Below are positions 1-7,966 of a stretch of DNA of 30,659 nt, in pieces. The first letter of the stretch is position 1. Each line of letters starts with the position of its first letter. The notes beneath the pieces were generated by a model, which did not search any database, was not told where the DNA came from, and saw nothing but the letters and a program-made list of their open reading frames with translations. The position numbers and the translations under genes are program-made. This DNA comes from a virus. The stretch covers positions 1-30,659 of IMG/VR virus record IMGVR_UViG_3300044646_001027, one strand, 5' to 3'.

Positions 1-1
1 G

Positions 2-79
2 CTCTTGTCGGTTGACATCGGTGCGACAGTGAACGATGCGTGGCGGACCAAGGCCATTTTTCGCATCGTCCAGGAGTAG
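2..79 (+). CDS. C-terminal end of an upstream tail-region protein (partial)
   Basis: An open frame runs from the left edge to a TAG at 77-79 and gives 25 residues ending in FRIVQE. The AGGAG at 72-76, inside its last codons, is the ribosome site of the next gene, so the two are translationally coupled. In siphophages the gene just before the tail assembly chaperone is usually the major tail protein or a tail completion protein; assigning it here rests on position only. Too little is present to name it. Confidence 0.55.
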   Translation, partial: LLSVDIGATVNDAWRTKAIFRIVQE

Positions 80-84
80 TAAGC

Positions 85-429
85 ATGGCGCTAACGGCAG
101 ATCAGATCCTCGCGGCGGATGACCTCGGCCTCAAGCAAGTCACGGTCAAGGAGTGGGGCGGCGACGTGTTCATCCGCGTGATGAGCGTCGGCGAGCGTGA
201 CTCATACGAGCGGATGTGGCTCGGCAAGAAAGATTCGGGCGTGGACAACTTCCGCACCGAGTACCTCGCGCGTGTCCTGTGCGACGAAAAGGGCGGGCTG
301 CTGTTCACCCGCGACCAGGTCGAGAAGCTCGCCAGCAAGTCGGGCGCGGTGATGGGCCGCCTGTTCGACGAGGCACTGCGGCACAACAACATGAGCGAGG
401 CCGATGTGGAGCAGCTGGGAAAAGGCTAG
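85..429 (+). CDS. Phage tail assembly chaperone, short form (gpG-like)
   Basis: A 114-residue protein beginning MALTADQILAADDLGLKQV. The ATG at 85 is preferred over an upstream in-frame start at 40 because AGGAG lies 8 nt before it. By position, just before the tape measure, it corresponds to the chaperone that binds the tape measure while the tail tube polymerises. It ends in the codons CTG GGA AAA GGC TAG; the G GGA AAA is a canonical -1 slippery heptamer at 417-423. A longer reading frame in the -1 register covers the next 300 bases, as in the lambda gpG/gpGT pair. Family assignment comes from context, length and the frameshift layout. I see no catalytic motif and expect none. Confidence 0.8.
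   Translation: MALTADQILAADDLGLKQVTVKEWGGDVFIRVMSVGERDSYERMWLGKKDSGVDNFRTEYLARVLCDEKGGLLFTRDQVEKLASKSGAVMGRLFDEALRHNNMSEADVEQLGKG
417..423 (+). promoter_or_regulatory. -1 programmed ribosomal frameshift slippery site
   Basis: The heptamer GGGAAAA is in the X XXY YYZ phase of the upstream frame (codons GGA at 418 and AAA at 421) and lies two codons before the stop at 427. A -1 slip here enters the frame that continues to 734. GC-rich sequence with hairpin potential follows at 431-450 (GCGTCGCCCACGCGGCGC). Confidence 0.82.
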
Positions 430-734
430 GAGCGTCGCCCACGCGGCGCTTCATGTTCGCCCTCGCTGGTCACCTGAAGATGACGGTGAAGGAACTGTCG
501 GAGCGGATGGATTCGCAAGAACTCACGGAGTGGATGGCATACACGCGGTATTACGAGGCGCTGCCCGATGCGTGGCGGCAGACCGGGCTGACGGTCAGCG
601 CCTTGTTGGCACCGCACTGCGAGAAGGGCAAGGCACCACGGGCGGAAGATTTCGTGCCGATTGAGAAGGCACCGCAGCACGGCGATCAGATGTTGGCACA
701 GATTCAGATGCTCAAGGCGGCACTAGGCGGGTGA
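423..734 (+). CDS. Frameshift extension of the tail assembly chaperone (gpT-like part of a gpGT-like fusion)
   Basis: Read after the -1 slip, this frame adds 103 residues and gives a fusion of about 216 residues. The extension contains MFALAGHLKMTVKELSERM and a WMAYTRYYEALPDAW segment, a composition I associate with tail chaperone T domains. An internal ATG at 453 has no good ribosome site, so separate initiation is less likely than frameshifting. The stop at 732-734 is followed closely by the tape measure ATG at 738. In lambda the long form recruits major tail subunits to the tape measure; the same role is inferred here. Confidence 0.78.
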   Translation, partial: RLGASPTRRFMFALAGHLKMTVKELSERMDSQELTEWMAYTRYYEALPDAWRQTGLTVSALLAPHCEKGKAPRAEDFVPIEKAPQHGDQMLAQIQMLKAALGG

Positions 735-737
735 TGT

Positions 738-3506
738 ATGGCGACGGTCATCGGCGTCGGGATGCAGATGACGGCTTCGGCCGCCGGCATGACCAAAGGT
801 CTGTCGGAAGGCGAGCGTGCGCTTGGGCTGCTGCAAAAGATCGTCGAGCAGAATCAACAGTCGATGGCGAGGTTCGGGCAGCAGGCTACCAAAACGTCTC
901 AGCAGCTCGACGGCCTGACCAAGACGACCACGCTGCTGTCTCGCATTGAGATCGGCCGCCTGCTAATCGACGGCGCGCAGGCCATCGGCAGCGCGTTCTC
1001 GTCTATTGCGAATCAGGTTTCCGGCCTGGTGTCGAACGTCAATTCGTCCATCGACACGCTCAACGACTTGTCGGCCCGTACCGGCATCGGGGTGGAGCAG
1101 CTCCAGAAGTACGCCTTCGCGGCCAAGCTGGCCGGCGTGGATACCGCCCAATTTGGCACTGCCGTCCAAAAGCTCGCCGTGAACATCGGCAAAGCCACGC
1201 CGGGCGGCGAGCTCGACAAGTCGCTGCGGGCCATCAACCTCAGCGTGACGCAACTGCGGGCCCTCGCACCCGAGCAGCAGTTCTCTGTGATCGGCCAGGC
1301 CATTTCGCAGTTGCCGACTGCCGCCGATCGCGCCGCGGCGTCGGTGGCCGTGTTCGGCAAACAGGGTGCCGCTCTGGCCCCGCTGTTCCGCGAAGGTGCC
1401 GCCAGCATCGAAGAGCTGCAGGCCCGTGCCGAGCGGCTTGGCGTCATCGTCAGCGAAACGCAAGTCAACAACGTGGCGGCGATGAACGACGCCTTTGACA
1501 CCGTGCGAGCCACGATCCAAGGCATCATTGGCCAAGTGATCGGCAACCTCGCGCCGGCTGTCACGGCCGTCACGGAAGAGTTCCTGCGGTTTGTCGAGGA
1601 GTGGAGCGGCACCCAGGGCCAGGGCGGCACGGGAATCGCCAACGCAATTACGGACGTGCTGCTGCGAGGTGCCGAATACTTTGCCAGCGTGTTCGACAAG
1701 TTCGTGGCGGACTTTGGCTCGTTCTTGCCAACCATTGAAAACGTCAGCACTGGGTTTTTGGCTACGGCCGATACGCTCATCGGAATCAGCGAAACGTTTC
1801 GCGCGTTGTTCAACATCTTTGAAATTGCTGGCAACGCCCTGGCGATGGCCCTTGGAAAGTTCCTCGAGGGCATTGGCAGTTGGGTAAGCGACGACGTGGC
1901 TGAGTTTGGCCGCGAGCTGCAGGCCCAGTCCCAAGAGGCATACGACAGGAACGCCCGCGAGCTCGAGGCCGCAGCGTCCAACGCTGCCAACGCCGTCGTG
2001 GACGTGTTCACCGGCGGCGAGGGCGGCCCGCAGCAGGCAGGACGCGGCGCTGCCAGCCAATTCCTGCAAGGGCTGCAGCGGCAGATTCAGGAGTCCCGCA
2101 AGCCCGAGGTGCAGGTTCAGACCAACCTCGCCCGGACGCAAAAAGACCTTGACCAATTCCTGAAAACCGCCACGGACGGCGGCTCCGAGTTCCTGCAGCA
2201 ATCGCAGGGCACGCTCGAGACGTATCAACAGATGATCAAGAGCGGCGAAACGAACGCCACCGTGTTGCAGATCATGGAAGGGTTCATGAAGAACCTGAAC
2301 GCCGAACTGCAAAAGGAAAAGGGTTTTCGCGAAGAGGCGCGTGCGGCGGCCGAGGCGCAAGTCAAAGCCGACCAATCGCGAATCGCCAACCTTGAAAAAG
2401 CGAACCAGGCACAGAACAAGATCGCCGACGACCTGGCCGCCGTTGAGCGTGAGCAGCTGCGGGTTCAGCAAGAACTGAACGCCGCCCGCGACTCCAGCCA
2501 GCGGCAACAGGCTGACCAAGCCACGGCACGATTGGCTCAGCTCGATCAGTTGCAAGCCAGCCTGCAAGAGCAACAGCAGGCCGCGACGCAGGGGTTCGCG
2601 GAAGGTTTCACCAAGACCTTCGACGTGACGACGAAAGGCATCGAAGACCTTATCCGCAAAACGGACGCGTTTGGTGAGGCCGGGCTGGCGGCGGCCCAGA
2701 CGTTGCGCGACGGAATTGCCGAAACGCAGGACAAGGTGCGACAAGGATTTCTCAGCCGTGAAGCGTACGAGCAAGAGATCGCTGCACGGCGGCAAGCGTT
2801 TGAACTGACCGTCGCGGCCATTCGCCAAGAAGAGCAGGAAAAGCTCGCCGCCGCCAAGCGTGTCGATGACTTCCTGCGCACCGGCATCGACGCCCGCCGC
2901 CAGGCCGAACTCGACGCCACGGCACAGCTCGAGGAGCGGAGGAAGCAGGCGGCCCAAAACGTCGCGGCCATCCAGGCCAGAATCGACGAAGAGGCTCGCC
3001 GCAACCAGGAGGCCCGCGACAAGGGCAACCTGCGGGACGCCCGAGACAGTGCCACCCGCCTGCGTCAGCTGCGTGGTCTGCAGCGCGAAGAAGAGCGGAT
3101 CGCCGAGGGCACGACCAAGCGGGTGCAGCAGACATTCTCAAGGGCGTCGCAACAGCAAAACAGCACGTTCGACCAGTTTGCCAACGCTGCCAGCCGCCAG
3201 GTGCAGCAGTTCAACAATGCGGTCACTAGCTCAATCGGCGGCGTGAACGAGGCCCTGGCGGCCAGTGCCGACGGCATGCGCAGCATCTTCCGGCAACAGC
3301 AAGCGTCGCTGATGCTGGGCCCGCAGCAGATCGCGGTGGCGGACGCGCGAACCGCCGAGGGTCAGCAGATGATCCTCGACGCGGCGGCCCAGTCCCAAGA
3401 CCCACGACTCATCGCCGCTCGGCAGACCAACAGAATCCTGCAGCAGATGGCTACTGGCCTGACAAACAACCTCAACCGCATCGGCATCCCGGCGGCAATC
3501 CCATGA
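738..3506 (+). CDS. Tail tape measure protein
   Basis: The 922-residue protein is the longest in the window and follows the chaperone pair, the standard siphophage order. Residues 100-170 contain the TMP-like segment ending in SARTGIGVEQLQKYAFAAK. The middle has hydrophobic stretches around residues 330-380 (NIFEIAGNALAMALGKFLEG) that could act in membrane penetration. The rest, about 440-840, is Gln/Ala/Glu/Arg-rich coiled coil. In this family length sets tail length; at the usual 1.5 angstrom per residue it would give a tail near 140 nm, which is an inference. The start follows the chaperone stop by three bases and the end overlaps the next gene by ATGA. No peptidase or lysozyme motif was noticed. 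Confidence 0.93.
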   Translation: MATVIGVGMQMTASAAGMTKGLSEGERALGLLQKIVEQNQQSMARFGQQATKTSQQLDGLTKTTTLLSRIEIGRLLIDGAQAIGSAFSSIANQVSGLVSNVNSSIDTLNDLSARTGIGVEQLQKYAFAAKLAGVDTAQFGTAVQKLAVNIGKATPGGELDKSLRAINLSVTQLRALAPEQQFSVIGQAISQLPTAADRAAASVAVFGKQGAALAPLFREGAASIEELQARAERLGVIVSETQVNNVAAMNDAFDTVRATIQGIIGQVIGNLAPAVTAVTEEFLRFVEEWSGTQGQGGTGIANAITDVLLRGAEYFASVFDKFVADFGSFLPTIENVSTGFLATADTLIGISETFRALFNIFEIAGNALAMALGKFLEGIGSWVSDDVAEFGRELQAQSQEAYDRNARELEAAASNAANAVVDVFTGGEGGPQQAGRGAASQFLQGLQRQIQESRKPEVQVQTNLARTQKDLDQFLKTATDGGSEFLQQSQGTLETYQQMIKSGETNATVLQIMEGFMKNLNAELQKEKGFREEARAAAEAQVKADQSRIANLEKANQAQNKIADDLAAVEREQLRVQQELNAARDSSQRQQADQATARLAQLDQLQASLQEQQQAATQGFAEGFTKTFDVTTKGIEDLIRKTDAFGEAGLAAAQTLRDGIAETQDKVRQGFLSREAYEQEIAARRQAFELTVAAIRQEEQEKLAAAKRVDDFLRTGIDARRQAELDATAQLEERRKQAAQNVAAIQARIDEEARRNQEARDKGNLRDARDSATRLRQLRGLQREEERIAEGTTKRVQQTFSRASQQQNSTFDQFANAASRQVQQFNNAVTSSIGGVNEALAASADGMRSIFRQQQASLMLGPQQIAVADARTAEGQQMILDAAAQSQDPRLIAARQTNRILQQMATGLTNNLNRIGIPAAIP

Positions 3507-4393
3507 GCGTCGTAAGCGTCAAAGAACTGTTTCGCAAGAACGTCTACGAGATCAACAAGGCTCGGCAGCTGACGCGCGAGTTCGTGATCGTGTTGTCCGA
3601 TGGCGTGCTGGACAGCCCGATGGCCGAGAGCGTGCCGTTCAACGCCTCGCAGATTCCAGACCTCGGAGCCGTTCATCCGACCTATGCCGGCTACCGCTGC
3701 CGTAAGGTGACGTACACCGAGGGCCACGAGGGCTCGCCGTACCACGTTCATGTTGTGGCTGAATATGGCGTTATCACCAGTCGCGACCTTCAAGCCCCTA
3801 CAAGCCGCGCCAGCCTGTGGGAGTTCGACACCGCCGCGGGCGAGATTCCTGCGCTCGCTTACTACGACGGGAGCGGCAACGGCACGCTGCGGCCGCTGAC
3901 AAACTCTGCCTTCGACTACTTTCCTGGGCTGGTGACGCAGGAGTCCATGATCTCGGCCAAGGTCACGCAGAACTTTGCGTCGCTGCCAACGTCGTGGATC
4001 GGTGCGCAGAACTTCACGAACGACTCTGTGTATCTGGGCTGCCCGGTGCACACCTGGAAAGTTGCCGGCGTTCGTGTCGCGCAGACCGAGGAGGAGTTTG
4101 GCGGAAGCGTCGTGCGCTACTGGCAGGCGACTGCGGATCTGCAATACCGCCAGAGTGGACACAACCTCCAGCTGCCCGACGTGGGCTGGAACTTTATCGG
4201 CGGCAACCAGAAACGCCGAGCGATGGTGTTTGATTTCCAGAACGCCGAGTGGGTGCCGTCTCCGAATCCCGTGGGGCTCGATGGCAACGGTGGCCTGACG
4301 AACGGCGCTCCTGCGATTCTGAACCGCCGCGTGCTGCCGGTCGCCGACTTTCAGTCGCTGTTCGGCAATCCGCCCACTGTGCCCATCAGTTGA
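3503..4393 (+). CDS. Probable tail-tip structural protein, function unknown
   Basis: A 296-residue soluble protein without signal peptide or membrane segment, starting with MSVVSVKELFRKNVYEINKA. It overlaps the tape measure stop by 4 bases. It lies where distal tail or hub proteins are usually encoded. It is rich in aromatic and beta-prone segments, for example VTYTEGHEGSPYHVHVVAEYG and VVRYWQATADLQYRQSG, in keeping with a beta-rich tail component. I recognise no named family. Translational coupling to the tape measure suggests a stoichiometric tail role. Confidence 0.72.
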   Translation: MSVVSVKELFRKNVYEINKARQLTREFVIVLSDGVLDSPMAESVPFNASQIPDLGAVHPTYAGYRCRKVTYTEGHEGSPYHVHVVAEYGVITSRDLQAPTSRASLWEFDTAAGEIPALAYYDGSGNGTLRPLTNSAFDYFPGLVTQESMISAKVTQNFASLPTSWIGAQNFTNDSVYLGCPVHTWKVAGVRVAQTEEEFGGSVVRYWQATADLQYRQSGHNLQLPDVGWNFIGGNQKRRAMVFDFQNAEWVPSPNPVGLDGNGGLTNGAPAILNRRVLPVADFQSLFGNPPTVPIS

Positions 4394-4396
4394 CGC

Positions 4397-4723
4397 ATGG
4401 CCGACCTGACGCAGTTCGACCTGGGCTCGGCAACGCGGATCGCGCGCGTGGTGCGGCACGTCGAGCAGGACGTGCGGACACGGCCGCTGACGTTTGACTC
4501 GGTGCAGCAGTCGCAGCGCAAGGTGTTTCGCGTCTGCACGTTCACGGGGGCGTGGAGCAAGAACTCTGCAAAGGTCGTGACGTTCAAGTACCAAACCAGC
4601 ACGCCGAACACGGTGTCGGCCACGAACCTATTTGCATCTATCGCGACTGCGGCGCAGTCGGTTCGCAACTGTGCCATCGCGCGCGAGGGCACCGCGTGGT
4701 TCCTGATCGCCGCGGAGTGCTGA
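4397..4723 (+). CDS. Small tail-region protein, unknown function
   Basis: A 108-residue protein starting MADLTQFDLGSATRIARVV, three bases after the previous stop. It has a central KVFRVCTFTGAWSKN segment and an NTVSATNLFASI segment and no transmembrane stretch. Its place between two tail-tip genes and matching spacing suggest a structural or assembly partner of its neighbours. No known domain recognised. Confidence 0.65.
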   Translation: MADLTQFDLGSATRIARVVRHVEQDVRTRPLTFDSVQQSQRKVFRVCTFTGAWSKNSAKVVTFKYQTSTPNTVSATNLFASIATAAQSVRNCAIAREGTAWFLIAAEC

Positions 4724-4726
4724 AGT

Positions 4727-6937
4727 ATGGGATTCATGCTGGGCAGCAGTTGCAACTCGTGCTGCGGCCCTTGCCCGTGCGAGTCTGGCGAAGAATTGCC
4801 GGAGGCTATCTCGGTAGAGTTTGAAGGGCTGGTGCTGACTTACACACGAGGTGCGTACCTATCGGCGTGCTTCGGAACTGGAGCGGCACTGACCGCTCAC
4901 ACCGTCGACGGCTCCGTGGTGTTTGTCGAAGTTATAGGCCAGGGCAGCGGGTACGCCGTCCTCGGGAGGGCGCAGCAGCAGCCAAGCCTTTTGTTCTCGG
5001 CGTCATCAACTACGCCGGCCCTGGTTTCGGTTATTACGGAGCAGCAGCAGGACGAATGTGGGCGGCCGTATTACGCAGTGACCGGGGTTGTGATTGAGGA
5101 TGGAGGCGGTGGCTATACGCTTGGGCAGCAGTGCCAGTTCCTACCTGGCCCAGGAGACACACAGGAGCAGGCTGCTCAGGCTACCATTGTCGTGAACGTG
5201 GAGCCACCGAGTGCGTGGACTTTTATTCCAGTAAACGGACAAGGGCAAGGAGCCTCAATCTCGCCCACGCTGAATCCGACGGGTACGCCCGAAGCCGCCA
5301 CTTGGGGGATCTCTTCTACCGCGATATCTGGCGGCTCGAACTACACCGTCGGCGAGCAGGTAATTGTTCGGGCCGCCGATGGAGAAACGCTGTCTGATGC
5401 CATCCTTGAGATGACAGAAATAGATCCGCAGTTTTATCGAGGAGAGCCCGATTTTGACCTGTTCCCGAGCAACTCAGCCGGCGGCTCCGGCGTGGTGCTG
5501 TCGTTTCTGACCTACGAATTTTGGTTCGGCTTTCCACCAAGGTGGGCTATTTACGAAGCCTCGGTCCAGGCTGGCGGCTCGGGCTACTCGGTGGGCGACA
5601 TCATCACACCAGGCACTACCTCAGGCGTGGTGGAGTCGCCTGCCGAAATTTACGTCGCCGAGGTCGATGAGAACGGCGCTGTTCTGTCGGTCTTCGTGGG
5701 CGTGGAGGGGGCAGCGTACTCTACGACCAGCGGGACTGCGTATGGCGCGGCACTTGCGGCGACAGTGCTGCAATCTGGAGAGTTCTACGGTACAGACGAC
5801 GGTAAAATCATCGCAGTTTCGATTACCAACGGGGGGCGATACTACCGTGAAGACCCGTCCCTGCCTCCGCTTGTTGCAGAGGCTACCGTATCAATATCAG
5901 GCGGACCTGGAATAATCGACGGCACGGCGGTGCCTGTGATCGACGCCGAAGTTGGCTCGGCTACGTTCGGCAAGGTCGTGCAGGTGAACGTCACGAGCGG
6001 GGGGTCGGGGTACGGCACAACCGCCGACGGATTCAGTATTTCGCCATGCGACCTTGACAGACTAAACGGTCGCGCCTATCTCATCAGGAAGAGCCCCACC
6101 ATCCCATGCGAGTATTCCGCCTGCCTAGACGGATTCCTCGTTACCGTCAGATACAACGGCTACAACAATTCGCCGACTGTGACCGTGAACCGCGTTTTAT
6201 GGCCGCACACTCAAACTAGGTGCGGACTGTTACTCAAGGCTTTGTCGAGTGACGCCCCGTTCCCGTGCGACCCTCTTGAGTTTACTGCGGTTCACCCTTA
6301 CTCGGGATCGGCGACGGTAGCGGCAGCCGAAGCGTCTGATGTGATTGACTGCGATAAGATACGGAACGCGAACTCAGTGACCCTGAGCATTGAGGCCAGC
6401 GATGTCCTGACAAACTCTTTGCATACAGTGCCAGGGAGTTGGTATCAAAGAGGCGGGTCTTACGCACCGCTGTCCAAGTATGCCGGAGAATTTGAACTCA
6501 CTAGAGTCGCCCCAGGGCCTGGTCTGATAGCGAAGTTTATCTACTTCTACGAAGAACAGCCCGAGTTTTGCGGCGAGCAGCCGTACATAATCCTTGGGGT
6601 CGGGACATTTGAGCTGCACTACGAAATAGGCCGACAGATCGCGTATGTAACCAGCAAGCGTGTCGCGGTGGCTGAGCCGCCGCCTCCTGCCTTGGAGGAG
6701 GAGGACTTCGTGTGCGAAAAAGTGCCATTCGGCTCTGGCCAGCTCCCGCAGACGAGTACTTTCCATGGGTTTTTTGACCTTTTCAGATTGAGCGACTGCC
6801 CTTGCAGTCCTTTGTCGCTGCCCAGCACGCTTGGTTTTGCGCCAGCCCCCAGCGTTTCTTCCGATGGTTTTTATGTTGAGCAGCCGACGGGCTCCGGCGA
6901 CCCCACTATTCGACTTAGGATTACTGGAACTTCCTGA
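4727..6937 (+). CDS. Large tail/fibre-like protein with repeated Gly-Tyr motifs and Cys-rich N-terminus
   Basis: A 736-residue protein. Residues 9-18 hold five cysteines (CNSCCGPCPC). Between about residues 65 and 440 a short motif recurs: GQGSGYAVLG, GGGGYTLGQQ, GGSNYTVGEQ, GGSGYSVGDI, NGGRYYRED, GGSGYGTTAD. The spacing is irregular, at 50-90 residues, as in beta-rich tail or adhesin repeats. The C-terminal third is less repetitive and contains further cysteines. As the last tail gene before the accessory block it is a candidate tail tip, fibre or receptor-contact protein. Codon use looks less GC-biased than in the tape measure gene, suggesting a different history. No enzymatic motif seen. 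Confidence 0.7.
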   Translation: MGFMLGSSCNSCCGPCPCESGEELPEAISVEFEGLVLTYTRGAYLSACFGTGAALTAHTVDGSVVFVEVIGQGSGYAVLGRAQQQPSLLFSASSTTPALVSVITEQQQDECGRPYYAVTGVVIEDGGGGYTLGQQCQFLPGPGDTQEQAAQATIVVNVEPPSAWTFIPVNGQGQGASISPTLNPTGTPEAATWGISSTAISGGSNYTVGEQVIVRAADGETLSDAILEMTEIDPQFYRGEPDFDLFPSNSAGGSGVVLSFLTYEFWFGFPPRWAIYEASVQAGGSGYSVGDIITPGTTSGVVESPAEIYVAEVDENGAVLSVFVGVEGAAYSTTSGTAYGAALAATVLQSGEFYGTDDGKIIAVSITNGGRYYREDPSLPPLVAEATVSISGGPGIIDGTAVPVIDAEVGSATFGKVVQVNVTSGGSGYGTTADGFSISPCDLDRLNGRAYLIRKSPTIPCEYSACLDGFLVTVRYNGYNNSPTVTVNRVLWPHTQTRCGLLLKALSSDAPFPCDPLEFTAVHPYSGSATVAAAEASDVIDCDKIRNANSVTLSIEASDVLTNSLHTVPGSWYQRGGSYAPLSKYAGEFELTRVAPGPGLIAKFIYFYEEQPEFCGEQPYIILGVGTFELHYEIGRQIAYVTSKRVAVAEPPPPALEEEDFVCEKVPFGSGQLPQTSTFHGFFDLFRLSDCPCSPLSLPSTLGFAPAPSVSSDGFYVEQPTGSGDPTIRLRITGTS

Positions 6938-6947
6938 GAAGCAAGAC

Positions 6948-7400
6948 ATGGCTGACTGCGTAATCGGAAGTGACTTGAGGTGCAGTCGTTGCGGTGCGTC
7001 GGCTCGGCATGAACGGGTCCGAAGGAACTGCACGGCGTCTTCCGACACTTTGCAAAAACTCCAGAACTATGAACGAAACTTAGCCGCCACCGACGCAGGG
7101 AAATTTCATCGCGCACGCCATCCCCGCCCCGGCACCGAACTGAAGGCGTTGCTCAAGGATTGGCTGGGGATCGAGGCGACGCCGAACTGCTCTTGCAACA
7201 GCATGGCGGCCCGGATGGACGCCCTCGGCCCTGACTGGTGCGAAAGCGATGCCGGCATGACCGAGATACTCGGCGTGATGCGGACGGAGCACGCGCTGCG
7301 GTGGGCCGATGGCAGGACGAAACTGCCGTGGACGGACCTTGGGGCTAAGCAGTTGGTGCGTCTTGCCTGCCGGCGGTCACGGGCCAAGCCTGCGACTTGA
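6948..7400 (+). CDS. Small Cys-containing protein, unknown function
   Basis: A longer frame exists upstream, but the ATG at 6948 (MADCVIGSDLRCSRCGASA) sits just after the preceding stop and gives a sensible 150-residue protein. It has a CxxC pair (CSRC) near the N-terminus and a conserved-looking GTELKALLKDWLGIEATPNC followed by CSCNSMAARMDALGPDWC. The pattern of paired cysteines suggests metal binding. I have seen similar GTELK...CxCN...GPDWC proteins in phages but cannot give a function. It is followed after about 35 bases by the HEALH gene. Confidence 0.68.
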   Translation: MADCVIGSDLRCSRCGASARHERVRRNCTASSDTLQKLQNYERNLAATDAGKFHRARHPRPGTELKALLKDWLGIEATPNCSCNSMAARMDALGPDWCESDAGMTEILGVMRTEHALRWADGRTKLPWTDLGAKQLVRLACRRSRAKPAT

Positions 7401-7435
7401 CACGCCGGCCACGATGACGGGCGAAAGGGATGCCC

Positions 7436-7705
7436 GTGGGCGTACGCCACCGAGTCACGCTGGCCGGCCGTGTGTGGACGTGGTGCTACACGCGACTGCG
7501 TGGCTCAGCCGACGGCTGGGCCAACGACAACGGCACGGTGCTAATCCACGACAGACTCCCGCCGCAGCGGCTGCTTGAAGTCGAACTCCACGAGGCGCTG
7601 CATTGCCTCTACCCCGATCTCTCGGAGGAGAGCGTGACGAACGGCGCACGAGATTTGCGTCGGCTGCTATACGGGACTCTTGGCTATCGGCGAAAGGAGT
7701 CGTGA
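7436..7705 (+). CDS. Small protein with HExxH zinc-peptidase-like motif
   Basis: The GTG at 7436 is chosen because AAAGGG lies 6 bases before it; an in-frame ATG at 7430 directly abuts that site and is less likely. The 89-residue product carries HEALH at residues 52-56, the HExxH signature of gluzincin-type metallopeptidases, in the context LLEVELHEALHCLYPDLSEE. A third zinc ligand could be a Glu or His downstream (DLSEESVTNGARDLRRLL), but none is certain. It is much shorter than typical proteases; SprT-like or ImmA-like minimal domains are possible relatives. Function is inferred from the motif alone. Confidence 0.62.
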   Translation: MGVRHRVTLAGRVWTWCYTRLRGSADGWANDNGTVLIHDRLPPQRLLEVELHEALHCLYPDLSEESVTNGARDLRRLLYGTLGYRRKES

Positions 7706-7708
7706 CGG

Positions 7709-7966
7709 ATGGCGAGGGCCAGTAGCGTCGTCGATGAGGTGCTGTCGCTCATTCCGCAGCACCCAGGCGTGCGCCCGTGGTGGGAGCGGCTGGACGCCAA
7801 GCAGGCCGAGCTCGCCGAGTCGATCCTCGAGGCGTGGCACGGCGGCAAGTTTGGGCCGCACCGACGCCCGGCGGCCAGGGCTATTTCGCACGTTCTCAAG
7901 CGTCACGGCGTCTCGATCGGCGAGCAAGGAGTGGACATATGGCTAAAGCGCAACGCCAAGTCGTGA
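7709..7966 (+). CDS. Small putative DNA-binding protein paired with the phosphoesterase
   Basis: The 85-residue basic protein starts MARASSVVDEVLSLIPQHPG and has AAAGGAG 9 bases upstream. The C-terminal half (RRPAARAISHVLKRHGVSIG then VDIWLKRN) reads like a helix-turn-helix. It overlaps the phosphoesterase start by 28 bases, so the two are probably cotranslated. A small-terminase-like or regulatory role is conceivable but unproven. Confidence 0.65.
   Translation: MARASSVVDEVLSLIPQHPGVRPWWERLDAKQAELAESILEAWHGGKFGPHRRPAARAISHVLKRHGVSIGEQGVDIWLKRNAKS

Noticed and set aside
963-2957. Long minus-strand open frame (664 codons)
   Set aside because: Fully antisense to the tape measure gene; it is a high-GC shadow with no recognisable domain.
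3362-4594. Minus-strand open frame of 410 codons
   Set aside because: Antisense across three tail genes with arginine/histidine-rich shadow composition.
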